Positions 16,386-25,964 of a DNA stretch of 64,000 nt are shown here, piece by piece. Made by a program: the position numbers and the translations under genes. The notes under the pieces are model-generated. The model was not told the DNA's origin. It did not search any database and was given only the letters and a program-made list of their open reading frames with translations. The first letter of the stretch is position 1. The number at the start of each line of letters is the position of its first letter. The stretch comes from DATAUD01 sp036268455 (GTDB lineage Bacteria > Verrucomicrobiota > Verrucomicrobiia > Limisphaerales > Palsa-1400): positions 219,228 to 283,227 of the forward strand of contig DATAUD010000009.1 of NCBI GenBank assembly GCA_036268455.1, written 5' to 3'.

Positions 16386-16646
16386 TCAAGAGCTCTCTCG
16401 AATTAGCCCATACAACAACAGTACCAGCCCAGCCAGCATGACGGCGCTCCGCAACACAGAGAGGTCAACTTCCGGAAGAACGACCAGATCGACAAATAAC
16501 AACACGTTGGACAAGGCCAAGCAAATGAAACACCAAGTGCTCCAAAACAACAGCTTGGTGCGGGTCGAACAAAAACGGCGATAAAGCAGACCGGCGCAAA
16601 GAATGCTGGTCAGCCCGCAAAGAACATAAACGAGTTTCGCCATCAT
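16386..16646 (-). CDS. DUF5985 membrane protein, first copy
   Basis: 86 residues, same length and layout as the next gene: VYVLCGLTSILCAGLLYRRF, LLFWSTWCFICLALSNVLLFVD, and a third segment AVMLAGLVLLLYGLI. It starts MMAKLVYVL and overlaps the stop of the winged-helix gene by 4 bases. Part of a three-gene cassette of regulator plus two paralogous three-helix membrane proteins. No function is known to me. Confidence 0.75.
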   Translation of the reverse strand: MMAKLVYVLCGLTSILCAGLLYRRFCSTRTKLLFWSTWCFICLALSNVLLFVDLVVLPEVDLSVLRSAVMLAGLVLLLYGLIRESS

Positions 16647-17029
16647 GATTTGTCCTTCCTGATTCTAAAGGCGTCCGCGAAGTCACGGATCGAATCAACG
16701 GTTGGCTTGTAAATGGCTCCGATTACCGCTACGCGCCTCTCCCGGTATGCTTTGGCCAATTCGGAAGCAAGACGAGCCAAATCCGAGCTTTCGGGAGAGA
16801 AGCGATAGCCTTTCGTCAGATCGAACACCAGGAACCTGTCATCCCTGAAGCGCCGCAGAGTTCTCGACACTGATTCTTGGCTGCTTTGAATACGGTGGAA
16901 CACTTCGATCTCCGACCAGGTCTTGGCGGACTCGTCGACCAGAAGGCATAATATCTCCAACTGTTCGACCGAATGAATGTATCGATCGATGAACTGCTGC
17001 AATTCGACTGAGATCGGACTATTGGGCAC
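16643..17029 (-). CDS. Winged-helix regulator of the DUF5985 cassette
   Basis: 128 residues, GTG start at 17029. The region FIDRYIHSVEQLEILCLLVDESAKTW plus SVSRTLRRFRDDRFL is a winged helix-turn-helix of the kind that precedes DUF5985 pairs. No ligand-binding domain is evident; the C-terminal third (SSDLARLASELAKAYRERR) is helical and could dimerise. The stop overlaps the next start, so the three genes form an operon. It likely controls its own operon, but I see no obvious operator in the 317 bases upstream. Confidence 0.7.
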   Translation of the reverse strand: MPNSPISVELQQFIDRYIHSVEQLEILCLLVDESAKTWSEIEVFHRIQSSQESVSRTLRRFRDDRFLVFDLTKGYRFSPESSDLARLASELAKAYRERRVAVIGAIYKPTVDSIRDFADAFRIRKDKS

Positions 17030-17346
17030 GTCAATCTTTCACTATGCACTGGCTGCGGGTTTGGAAGTTCCGATACTCACATCGATGTGACTGAGCCACC
17101 TCATCCCGACCAAAACACGCGGCAACTTTGGGATGGATTTTGAGGCAAGACCACGTAATCGTCCATACCGAATTGCAACCCTTGCCTAACCCCCCTAAAG
17201 CTTCGATTTTGTTCCTCCCGCACCAACGCATAAGCGTGAGTGCTTTGGGATGCGCCGCAAAGGCAACAACAATCAAATCACCCACGACCGCGCAAGACGC
17301 TGGATTCAGATTGCGGTAGGCGCAAAAAAATGAGATAAAGGCGGGT
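17030..17346. other. Divergent intergenic region
   Basis: About 317 bases between the minus-strand winged-helix gene and the plus-strand aldo/keto reductase. It should contain both promoters. No RNA gene, terminator or strong repeat is visible. Confidence 0.5.
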
Positions 17347-18531
17347 ATGCGATATCGGCGTTTTGGTCGGACGGAACTGGCGATGCCGGTCATTTCCTGC
17401 GGCGGGATGCGTTATCAATTCAAATGGCAGGATGTCGCCCCCGCCGAGATTCCCGCGGACAATCAGGCCAATCTCGAAGCCACCATTCATCGCGCGCTTG
17501 AACTGGGGATCAACCACATCGAGACCGCGCGCGGCTACGGGACTTCGGAAATGCAGCTTGGCAATGTGCTGCCGAAATTGCCGCGCGAAAAAATCATCGT
17601 CCAAACGAAGGTCGCCCCGCAATCGGATGCCAGGGAGTTTTTGAAGGTTTTTGAAACGTCGATGAATTATTTGAAGCTCGACCATGTTGATTTGTTAAGC
17701 TTGCACGGCATCAACAATCGCCAATTGCTCCAGTGGTCGCTTCAGAAAAATGGCTGCCTTGCCGCGGCGCGCCGATTGCAAAAGGAGGGCCGCGTCCGGT
17801 TTGTTGGATTTTCGACTCACGCAACGACGGATGTCATTCTCGAAGCGGTGCGGAGCGCGGAATTTGATTACATCAATTTGCACTGGTACTTCGTCAATCC
17901 GCTGAATTGGCCGGCTGTTGTCGCGGCGCGGCGGCATGACATGGGCGTCTTCATTATCAGCCCGAATGATAAGGGAGGGAAACTCTATGAGCCGCCGCCG
18001 AAAATGGTGGAATTGTGCGCGCCGTTGACGCCGATGCAATTCAACGACCTCTATTGCCTGGCGCGAACGGAAGTCCACACGTTGAGTTGCGGGGCGTCGC
18101 GCCCACGGGATTTTGACGAGCATATTCGCGCGCTGGACCATTACGAAAATGCCGTCGCGGTCGTCGCCCCCATCGAACGCGGGTTGCGCGCGGAAATGGA
18201 ACGAACGCTTGGAGCGGATTGGTGCAACGGCTGGGCCGAAGGTTTGCCCGAATACGTGGATGTTCCGGGCCAGATAAATATTTTGGAAATCGCGCGTCTT
18301 TGGACGTACGCGAAGGCGCTCGATTTGGTTTCGTGGGGGAAAATGAGATACAACCTGCTCGGCCAGGCCGACCACTGGTTTCCCGGCGAAAACGCCGCGT
18401 CGATTGACGAAGGCAAATTGCGGTCCGTACTTGAAAAGAGCGCTTTCCGTGACAAAATCCCAGGCATTCTTCGCGAGGCGCACTCGATGCTGTTCGACAA
18501 ACCGAAGGCGCGGTTGAGCCAGAGCGATTAA
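17347..18531 (+). CDS. Aldo/keto reductase
   Basis: 394 residues. N-terminal TIM-barrel signature MRYRRFGRTELAMPVISCGGM. The catalytic tetrad positions are readable: an acidic residue and Tyr in IETARGYG, Lys in IVQTKV, His in LLSLHGIN. Family members with this domain order normally end in a 4Fe-4S ferredoxin-like domain (two CxxCxxCxxxC clusters). Here the region keeps its framework (DWCNGWAEGLPEYVDVPG and ADHWFPGENAASID) but lacks nearly all the cysteines, so it should not bind an Fe-S cluster. Cytosolic, presumably NADPH-dependent; the substrate is unknown. It starts a plus-strand run with the DUF5009 gene 12 bases downstream. Confidence 0.85.
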   Translation: MRYRRFGRTELAMPVISCGGMRYQFKWQDVAPAEIPADNQANLEATIHRALELGINHIETARGYGTSEMQLGNVLPKLPREKIIVQTKVAPQSDAREFLKVFETSMNYLKLDHVDLLSLHGINNRQLLQWSLQKNGCLAAARRLQKEGRVRFVGFSTHATTDVILEAVRSAEFDYINLHWYFVNPLNWPAVVAARRHDMGVFIISPNDKGGKLYEPPPKMVELCAPLTPMQFNDLYCLARTEVHTLSCGASRPRDFDEHIRALDHYENAVAVVAPIERGLRAEMERTLGADWCNGWAEGLPEYVDVPGQINILEIARLWTYAKALDLVSWGKMRYNLLGQADHWFPGENAASIDEGKLRSVLEKSAFRDKIPGILREAHSMLFDKPKARLSQSD

Positions 18532-18543
18532 GCTTTGATTTCT

Positions 18544-19818
18544 ATGCAACAAGCCGGCGTTGAAAATATCGTGATGACCGAGGCTGACGTACCTTCGACG
18601 CCGGTGGCTCCGTCTGTTCCGCAACGGTTGATGTCGCTGGATGCGTTGCGCGGGTTTGACATGTTTTGGATAATCGGGGCCGAAGAGTTGGTGGCGGCGC
18701 TGAATCGAATGGCAGGCGGGCATGGGACGGGGCTTCTGGGATTTATTGCGCGCGAATTGGACCATGCGGAGTGGCAGGGTTTTCACTTCGAGGACCTGAT
18801 TTTTCCGCTGTTCGTTTTCATGGCTGGGATTTCGGTTGTATTTTCCCTCAGCAAAACCATCCGGCAGGAAGGGCGAGGCGCGGCGGTGAAACGCGTTTTC
18901 CGCCGGGCAATTCTTCTCTACGTAATCGGGATTTTTTATTACGGAGGATTTGCCAATCCGTGGCCGGGCATACGCCTGGTGGGAGTGCTGAATCGGATTG
19001 CGGTGGGTTACTTTTTTGCTGGCCTGATGTTTTGTTTCTTTAGCTTGCGCGGGATGATTGCCGCGGGTGTGGCGATACTCCTCGCATACTGGGCGTTGCT
19101 GACCTTTGTGCCGATTCGGAACATTCAACTGGACAAGGGGGTGTTGGAGGAAGTTGCGCGAAAACGGAATGTTCCGGTTGATCCGAAGGCGCTGTTTTAC
19201 GGCACCACAGATCGCGTGACAGGACACTTCGAGCCGGGGCTGAATCTGGCCAATCACATCGACTTTGAATATTTGCCTGGGCGTTTGTGGGACACTTACT
19301 ACGACCCGGAAGGTCTCCTCAGCACGATGCCGGCTGTGGTGACTTGTCTGCTTGGAGTTTTCGCGGGGCTTTTTTTGCTGAATCCGTACTTCAACGATCA
19401 GCAAAAGGTCGTGTGCCTGCTTGCGGCGGGGCTGGCTCTGGCGGCGCTGGGTTGGGCGTGGAGCGCGCAATTCCCCGTCATCAAAAAAATTTGGACCTCT
19501 TCGTACGTTCTGGTGGCCGGCGGTTACAGCGCGGCGCTGCTGGGGCTGTTTTATTGGATGATCGATGTCTGCAAATGGCAAAAATGGTGCCAGCCGTTTG
19601 TCTGGATGGGAATGAATTCGATCACGATATACTTGACGGTTAATATCCTTGGGGGCTTTGGCAAATTGAGCAAACGATTTTCCGGCGGGGACATTCAGGA
19701 CTTTTTCAATCGCCAATACGCCGGCAGCGGCGATTTGATTGTGGCGCTGGTGGGATTGTTCCTGGCATTTTGGTTTGTCCGCTTCCTCTACCGTCGGAAA
19801 ATCTTCCTGCGTCTTTAA
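18544..19818 (+). CDS. DUF5009 / heparan-glucosaminide acetyltransferase-like membrane protein
   Basis: 424 residues from the ATG at 18544 (a TTG lies 9 bases earlier). The segment RLMSLDALRGFDMFWIIG is the hallmark of DUF5009/DUF1624-type multipass acyltransferases related to heparan-alpha-glucosaminide N-acetyltransferase. About ten hydrophobic helices follow, ending FLAFWFVRFLYRRKIFLRL. The family would move an acyl group across the inner membrane onto a sugar; the real substrate is not known. It lies between an aldo/keto reductase and two nucleotide-sugar genes, so a role in glycan decoration is plausible but inferred. Confidence 0.85.
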   Translation: MQQAGVENIVMTEADVPSTPVAPSVPQRLMSLDALRGFDMFWIIGAEELVAALNRMAGGHGTGLLGFIARELDHAEWQGFHFEDLIFPLFVFMAGISVVFSLSKTIRQEGRGAAVKRVFRRAILLYVIGIFYYGGFANPWPGIRLVGVLNRIAVGYFFAGLMFCFFSLRGMIAAGVAILLAYWALLTFVPIRNIQLDKGVLEEVARKRNVPVDPKALFYGTTDRVTGHFEPGLNLANHIDFEYLPGRLWDTYYDPEGLLSTMPAVVTCLLGVFAGLFLLNPYFNDQQKVVCLLAAGLALAALGWAWSAQFPVIKKIWTSSYVLVAGGYSAALLGLFYWMIDVCKWQKWCQPFVWMGMNSITIYLTVNILGGFGKLSKRFSGGDIQDFFNRQYAGSGDLIVALVGLFLAFWFVRFLYRRKIFLRL

Positions 19819-19871
19819 TCGAGGCCAAAAAAGGCTTGGCTCATTCTGAGTTTGATGGTTTATTCCGCCCA

Positions 19872-21152
19872 ATGTCATCGTCTTCACCGATTTTAGTGAC
19901 GCGCAACTTCTGCCGGATTTGCGGGTCAAAGGCCCTTACTCCAGTTCTCAGCCTTGGGGATCAATATATCGCCGGAGCTTTTGCCGATCCGAAAGGCAAA
20001 CCGCCGGTCCAACGCCGGATTCCGCTCGACCTTGTGCGGTGCGACCCGAGCGTGGACCAAAAGGCGTGCGGCCTGGTGCAATTGAAACATTCCGTGCCGC
20101 CGAACATTCTGTATCGCAATTATTGGTACCGTTCCGGCATCAACCAAACCATGCGCGATAACCTGGGGGGCATCGCGCGCCATGCGGAAGCCACCGTGCA
20201 ATTGCAAAGCGGCGACCTGGTCATCGACATCGGTTGCAACGACGGCACTTTGCTCAAGTCCTATTCCACGCAGGGATTGCGGCTTTTGGGATTTGACCCG
20301 GCCACCAACATCGTCGAATACGCGAGGGCGGCGGGCATCCCTGTGGTCAATGATTTCTTTTCGGCGGCGAATTTGCGCGCGGTTTATCCGCATGAAAAGC
20401 CCAAGGTGATCACGTCGATTGCGATGTTTTACGACCTGGAAAATCCGCATTTGTTTGTCCAGGACATCAAGGCCATTTTGCACGACCAGGGGATTTGGAT
20501 TTTGGAGCTAAGTTATCTCCCGACAATGCTCGAGATGAATAGTTATGACACCATCTGCCACGAGCATCTGGAATACTACGGCCTGGCGCCGATGGAACGG
20601 CTGCTGGCGGAACATGATTTGGAAGTCATCGACGTCAATCTTAACGACATGAACGGCGGGAGTTTCCGCATCGTCGCGGGGCACGCGGGGAAAGTCAAAC
20701 CGACGGCCGAGGCGCGCCAGCGCGTGCAGGACATGCGTTTGAAGGAATTTGAACTGGCGTTGGACAGCGACGCGCCTTTCGCGGTTTTTCGCCGCAACAT
20801 CCGGAAAATCAAATCAGACCTGCGAACGTTTTTGAAAAAGGCGAAGAAGCAGGGGAAACTCGTCCACGGTTATGGCGCTTCGACGAAGGGGAACACGATT
20901 CTCCAGTTTTGCGACATCACGCCGGACCTGGTTCCGGCGGTGGCCGACCGCAACAAGGACAAATGGGGTTCGCATACGATTGGCACGAATATTCCGATCA
21001 TTTCCGAGGAGGAATCGCGGAAACAAAAGCCGGCTTATTACCTGGTTCTTCCGTGGCATTTTATTGTGGAGATGAAGAAGCGCGAAAGCGAGTTTTTGAA
21101 GAAGGGCGGAAAGTTTGTGTTGCCGATGCCGGAAGTCCGCATCGAAGGTTAA
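19872..21152 (+). CDS. Sugar C-methyltransferase-type class I SAM methyltransferase
   Basis: 426 residues; I take the ATG at 19872 (MSSSSPILVTRNFCRICGS) because earlier codons overlap the previous gene. The N-terminal zinc-binding domain has CRIC and RCD...ACGLVQL cysteines. The central Rossmann domain has SAM motif VIDIGCNDGTLL. The C-terminal domain (VHGYGASTKGNTILQFC; PAYYLVLPWHF) matches the C-methyltransferase C-terminal family (as in TylC3/NovU-type enzymes). These methylate dNDP- or GDP-keto-sugars. The gene ends 6 bases before gmd, so it probably acts on a GDP-keto-sugar made by that dehydratase. Prediction of class is firm; the substrate is inference. Confidence 0.9.
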   Translation: MSSSSPILVTRNFCRICGSKALTPVLSLGDQYIAGAFADPKGKPPVQRRIPLDLVRCDPSVDQKACGLVQLKHSVPPNILYRNYWYRSGINQTMRDNLGGIARHAEATVQLQSGDLVIDIGCNDGTLLKSYSTQGLRLLGFDPATNIVEYARAAGIPVVNDFFSAANLRAVYPHEKPKVITSIAMFYDLENPHLFVQDIKAILHDQGIWILELSYLPTMLEMNSYDTICHEHLEYYGLAPMERLLAEHDLEVIDVNLNDMNGGSFRIVAGHAGKVKPTAEARQRVQDMRLKEFELALDSDAPFAVFRRNIRKIKSDLRTFLKKAKKQGKLVHGYGASTKGNTILQFCDITPDLVPAVADRNKDKWGSHTIGTNIPIISEEESRKQKPAYYLVLPWHFIVEMKKRESEFLKKGGKFVLPMPEVRIEG

Positions 21153-21158
21153 GATGAA

Positions 21159-22169
21159 ATGAGGAAGGCGCTGATTACGGGGATTCTCGGCCAGGACGGC
21201 ACTTATCTGGCGCGATTTCTCATCAGCAAGGGTTGCGAAGTTCACGGGTTGATCCGGCTTCCATTCAGCCGCGAGGAGGAACGGATCCGGCGGCGGTTCG
21301 CGCCGGAGGAATTGGCGCAGCTTCATTTTCACACCGGTTCCCTCGAAGACCCACTTTCGATTGTGGGCCTTTTGCAAAAGTCCAATCCCGATGAAGTGTA
21401 CCATCTGGCGGGGGTCTCGGATTCGCGGCAGAGCTTTTTGATTCCGGAGGACACCGTGCAATCGATCACCGTCGGCACATTACGGATTCTGGAGGCGGGC
21501 CGGCTGCAAAATCCCGCGATACGATTTTTTTTGGCGTCCTCCTGCGAAATCTTCGGCGCGCCGGAGAAATCCCCGCAAAACGAAGAAACCCCGCGCCGAC
21601 CGTTGACGCCTTACGGCATCGCGAAGCAGGCTGCGGATCAATTCGCGCGACTGCACCGCGAGAAATACCGGCAATTCGTTTCGGTGGGGATTCTCTACAA
21701 TCACGAGTCGCCGCTGCGGCCGCCCAATTATTTGAGTCGGCGTGTTGCCAAATCGGTCGCGGCGATCAAGAAGGGACGGGAGAAAAAATTGCGCCTGGGA
21801 GATTTGAAGGCGCAACGGGATTGGAGCGATGCCCGCGATATGGTGCGCGGATATTGGCTTGCGCTTCAGGCTGCCGAGCCGGGGGATTTTGTGTTTGCGT
21901 CCGGCGTCAGCCGCACGGTGCGGGATTTTGCGGGGACGGCGTTTGCCGCGGCGGGACTGCGCGCGGAAGAACACATCGAGACCGATCCCTCGCTTGTGCC
22001 GACGGAAGTGACTGTTGGGCTGTGCGGCGATCCGTCCAAGGCGGAGAAAGTCTTGGGCTGGAAGCGTGACTGGAGTTTTGCGGACACGGTGGCCGACATG
22101 GTGAAGGCTGAGATGGATGATCGGCCCGAAATCGAGCAGGCGAATCCGGGAGGAGTTACGGGGCGTTGA
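21159..22169 (+). CDS. gmd: GDP-mannose 4,6-dehydratase-like SDR
   Basis: 336 residues. NAD(P)-binding loop GILGQDGTYLARFL at about residues 8-21; SSCEIFG and active-site YGIAK (Tyr-x-x-x-Lys) are in the right order, followed by NHESPLRPPNYLSRRVAKSV and GDLKAQRDWSDARDMVRGYW, both strongly Gmd-like. The reaction is GDP-mannose to GDP-4-keto-6-deoxymannose, feeding deoxysugar synthesis for surface glycans. It is coupled to the C-methyltransferase 6 bases upstream. Its 3' end overlaps the convergent oppF by 14 bases. Confidence 0.88.
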   Translation: MRKALITGILGQDGTYLARFLISKGCEVHGLIRLPFSREEERIRRRFAPEELAQLHFHTGSLEDPLSIVGLLQKSNPDEVYHLAGVSDSRQSFLIPEDTVQSITVGTLRILEAGRLQNPAIRFFLASSCEIFGAPEKSPQNEETPRRPLTPYGIAKQAADQFARLHREKYRQFVSVGILYNHESPLRPPNYLSRRVAKSVAAIKKGREKKLRLGDLKAQRDWSDARDMVRGYWLALQAAEPGDFVFASGVSRTVRDFAGTAFAAAGLRAEEHIETDPSLVPTEVTVGLCGDPSKAEKVLGWKRDWSFADTVADMVKAEMDDRPEIEQANPGGVTGR

Positions 22170-23153
22170 TTTCTTTCATGCGGATGCAGGCGGCTTGATG
22201 GGCGGGCGTCGTGAACGCTTCGAGGGGTGGGATGACTTGCGAGCAGCGATCAACGGCATAAAGGCACCGAGGATGGAATGGACAGCCGCCGGGCGGATTG
22301 AGTGGGGAAGGGGGATCTCCCGGAAGCAGGACGCGTTGGCGCTGGGCTTCGCGACGGGGATCAGGGATGGGAATGGCGCTGATCAACGCCTTGGAATAAG
22401 GATGAAGGGGATGATCAAAAACCTCCGCCGCGGGGCCGATCTCAACGATTTTCCCGAGATACATGACGGCGATGCGGTCAGAAATATATTTGACTACTGA
22501 GAGGTCGTGCGAAATAAAAATCAACGTCAAGCTCATTTCCCGCGAGATGCGGGCCAACAGGTTGATGATTTGCGCCTGAATCGAGACATCGAGGGCGGAG
22601 ACGGGTTCATCGGCGATGATCAATTGAGGTTCGACTGCGAGGGCGCGCGCGATGGCGATGCGCTGGCGTTGGCCGCCGGAAAACTCGTGCGGATACTTGT
22701 GCTGGGCGCGCGCGGGAAGGCCCACTTTTTGCAGCAATTCGCCGACTTGCGCGGGCAATGTGTTTGACTGGACTTTGCGGTGCGCCTGGAGGGCTTCAGC
22801 CAGTGAATCGAACACGGTCATGCGCGGGTTGAGCGAGGCGTAGGGGTCCTGGAAAATCATTTGGAACGTCGCGCGGGCGCGCCGGAGTTTGTTGCCGCGC
22901 AATTCGGTCAGGCTCCGGCCATCCAAATTGACCGTTCCTTGGGTGGGGGTGATAAGCTGAAGGATGGTTCGACCAAGGGTGGATTTGCCGCAGCCGGATT
23001 CGCCGACCAGCCCGAGGATTTCGCCCTTGCGCAATTGGAGGGAGACGCCATCGACGGCGCGCACGCAGCCAATGCGGCGTTTGAAAATGAAACCTTTTTC
23101 GACGGGGAAATGTGTTTTGAGGCCCGCGATTTCGAGGAATGGTTCGGGCGGGG

Positions 23154-23157
<4 letters not shown>
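22156..23157 (-). CDS. oppF: Oligopeptide/dipeptide ABC transporter ATPase OppF
   Basis: 333 residues from the ATG at 23157 (MTPPEPFLEIAG), which overlaps the oppD stop as ATGA. Walker A GLVGESGCGKSTLGRTIL, signature FSGGQRQRIAIARALAVEP, Walker B LIIADEPVSALDVS and the switch His in IFISHDLSVV are all intact. The C-terminal oligopeptide-transporter extension has the PLHPYSKAL segment and a Cys-containing CPFHPRCLYA...C motif typical of OppD/F. It is the second ATPase of the opp importer whose binding protein and permeases lie upstream at 26.5-30 kb, on the far side of the restriction-modification module. Confidence 0.93.
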
Positions 23158-24131
<974 letters not shown>

Positions 24132-24475
24132 GGCCGCTGGGAATGCTGGGAGGGTCGCGGCGCAATGTGGTTTGACTTGGTTTGACTAGCCTTGACCGGC
24201 AAGAAGGACGCGAAATCCGTGAAAACCACGGCTAACAAACAATTCGACTGTCTGGCATTTTTCATCGCCGCGATCATTTAAGCACACTTGCGGGCGAAAC
24301 AAAATCCAACCGTTGGAGTTTTGAACGATTTTTTGAAGGTTTTTTAAGAGTTTCCAATAAAAGAACGCTGAACGACTCGGTCTGACGTTCCACCTTGAAT
24401 TCGATGCAGCAACCTACTCTTTAGAGCGGGCGATAATCTCGCCGTGCTCGTAATCCTTTTTCTCTTTGTACAAAA
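24132..24475. other. Gap between oppD and the GIY-YIG gene
   Basis: No convincing gene. It contains a tandem TGGTTTGACT pair near 24170-24187. On the minus strand, 24414-24518 is an open frame of about 34 codons (GWQATKLPSTLILYKEKKD, GEIIARSKE) that reads like the tail of a protein in another frame from the GIY-YIG gene. It may be a remnant. This is one junction of the inserted restriction-modification module. Confidence 0.45.
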
Positions 24476-24787
24476 TCAGCGTGCTTGGGAGTTTTGTTGC
24501 CTGCCAACCCGACGGAAGCTAGAACCCAAGAAAGTATCATTACTTCGGTGTTGTATTTTATGGCAGTGCCGAATCAACCGTTTCTTGAGACCGGCATCGG
24601 CATCGGTTTTTCCAACATAAACCAATTTCTTTCCGAGAAAGAGTTGATAGACACCTTGCGCTTCCGGAATCGGCTTTATATTCCTTGCCATAAGAGGGGC
24701 GCTATCTATCGAGGCGAACGCTTCGATTAATTTTGCGAGAAGCGCTTCGGGCAAATCGAACTCAAAGTCAATATAACCTGAAATCAT
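24476..24787 (-). CDS. GIY-YIG nuclease-like protein, probably truncated
   Basis: 103 residues from the ATG at 24787 (MISGYIDFEFDLPEALLAKL), overlapping dcm by 20 bases. The GIY-YIG core is clear: GVYQLF (45-50), LVYVGKT (55-61), then GLKKRLIRHCHKIQHR with the catalytic-type Arg near 70. It resembles Eco29kI-family restriction enzymes, which partner a C5-cytosine methyltransferase exactly as here. Known members are about 200 residues; after KIQHRS this frame turns to unfamiliar sequence and stops, so the conserved Glu/Asn C-terminal half is missing. A second frame just downstream (24414-24518) may be the displaced tail. It is likely a broken or diverged restriction nuclease. Confidence 0.7.
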   Translation of the reverse strand: MISGYIDFEFDLPEALLAKLIEAFASIDSAPLMARNIKPIPEAQGVYQLFLGKKLVYVGKTDADAGLKKRLIRHCHKIQHRSNDTFLGSSFRRVGRQQNSQAR

Positions 24788-25964
24788 CTTGAAAATGCCC
24801 TTCCTGAATCGCTTGAAGATGCTTAAAAACGCTTGAGCCGACCGTGTTGGCAAGCAGCACGGGAACCGCATTGCCAAGCTGGCGCATAGTTTCAGTCCAA
24901 GAGCCATGAAATACGTAATTATCGGGAAAGGTTTGAAGCCGGGCGGATTCGCGAACGGTGAAATAACGAACCGAACCATTATTTCGGCAAAGCATGTTTT
25001 CCCCGCCAGGAACGCCATGATCCCCCGCCTTTAGAGTTTTAGCCGGTTCGTCAAGACGGCTTCCAGTATGGCCAGGATATGACTTTGCTCCTGCTTGGTA
25101 AACATGGTTGAAAAAAAACTTCTTAGGCTCGAGATCAAGCTGGGGATCGGGTAGATCATGAATAGCGTCCCTGACCGTCCTCCACGGTTTCAGTCGCGGT
25201 CTCTCGCTAATCGCGTTCACTCGGCTGGGGCAGGGTTCCGACATCGAATGCTGTTTCCGAGCAATGCCATGTCTCTCCCAATAGTCGCTTGAGCGATATT
25301 GATCCCAAAGCAGTGATTCCTGCGAATGCGTTGGCTCAGGGAAAGACCATTTCATTCGGATGTCACATCGAAAACCGACGAAAAACACACGCTCCCGGCG
25401 TTGCGGTACGCCGTAGTCCGCGGCATTTAAAATTCGTGTTACGACATTATATTTTAATGCGGTTTCATTGCCGCTGGTGTGAGCCTTTTCCAACCGGGCA
25501 AGATGTTGGAGCCAAGTCTCATCCGGGTGGATTACCAGTTCAGGATGCGTGAGTTGAAGTTTGATGTATTCGAAGTAATTCCTAAAGGCGGATCGAGTCA
25601 GCCCTTTGACGTTCTCAAAAATGAAAGCTTGGGGTTTGATTTCCCTTACGGCCCGAATCGCCTGCGGAAACATGTCACGCGAGTCCAAGTGAGCTCGATG
25701 CTTTCCTCCGAGAGAAAAAGGCTGACAAGGCGGGCCGCCCGAAACAAGATGGATTTTCCCCTCATAATCGGAAAAATTGACGGTCCGAACATCTCCCTCG
25801 AACAAATCCCAATCTTTCACGGAGGCGATGCATCTTCGTTTGTTTTCGCGAATCGTATCACAACAATACTTGTCCCACTCAATGACCTTCACCGGATGAA
25901 AGCCCGCTCGAAATAATCCAATGCCAAGCCCCCCCCCGCCGGCAAACAACTCGATAGTCTTCAT
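24768..25964 (-). CDS. dcm: DNA (cytosine-5-)-methyltransferase
   Basis: 398 residues. Conserved C5-methyltransferase motifs in order: I (ELFAGGGGLGIGLFRAGF), IV with catalytic Cys80 (SGGPPCQPFS), VI (FENVKGL), VIII (QRRERVFFVGFR), and X near the C terminus (LGNAVPVLLANTVG). The variable region between VIII and IX, which sets target choice, is about 100 residues. It transfers methyl to cytosine C5 in a fixed DNA target. The ATG overlaps the vsr stop as ATGA, and it overlaps the GIY-YIG start downstream. The trio sits inside the opp operon, in the same orientation. Confidence 0.95.
   Translation of the reverse strand: MKTIELFAGGGGLGIGLFRAGFHPVKVIEWDKYCCDTIRENKRRCIASVKDWDLFEGDVRTVNFSDYEGKIHLVSGGPPCQPFSLGGKHRAHLDSRDMFPQAIRAVREIKPQAFIFENVKGLTRSAFRNYFEYIKLQLTHPELVIHPDETWLQHLARLEKAHTSGNETALKYNVVTRILNAADYGVPQRRERVFFVGFRCDIRMKWSFPEPTHSQESLLWDQYRSSDYWERHGIARKQHSMSEPCPSRVNAISERPRLKPWRTVRDAIHDLPDPQLDLEPKKFFFNHVYQAGAKSYPGHTGSRLDEPAKTLKAGDHGVPGGENMLCRNNGSVRYFTVRESARLQTFPDNYVFHGSWTETMRQLGNAVPVLLANTVGSSVFKHLQAIQEGHFQDDFRLY

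Noticed and set aside
17695..19929. 744-codon open frame on the minus strand
   Set aside because: It lies antisense to the aldo/keto reductase and DUF5009 genes, is rich in Arg/His/Gln/Pro, and has no known motif; both opposite genes are convincing.
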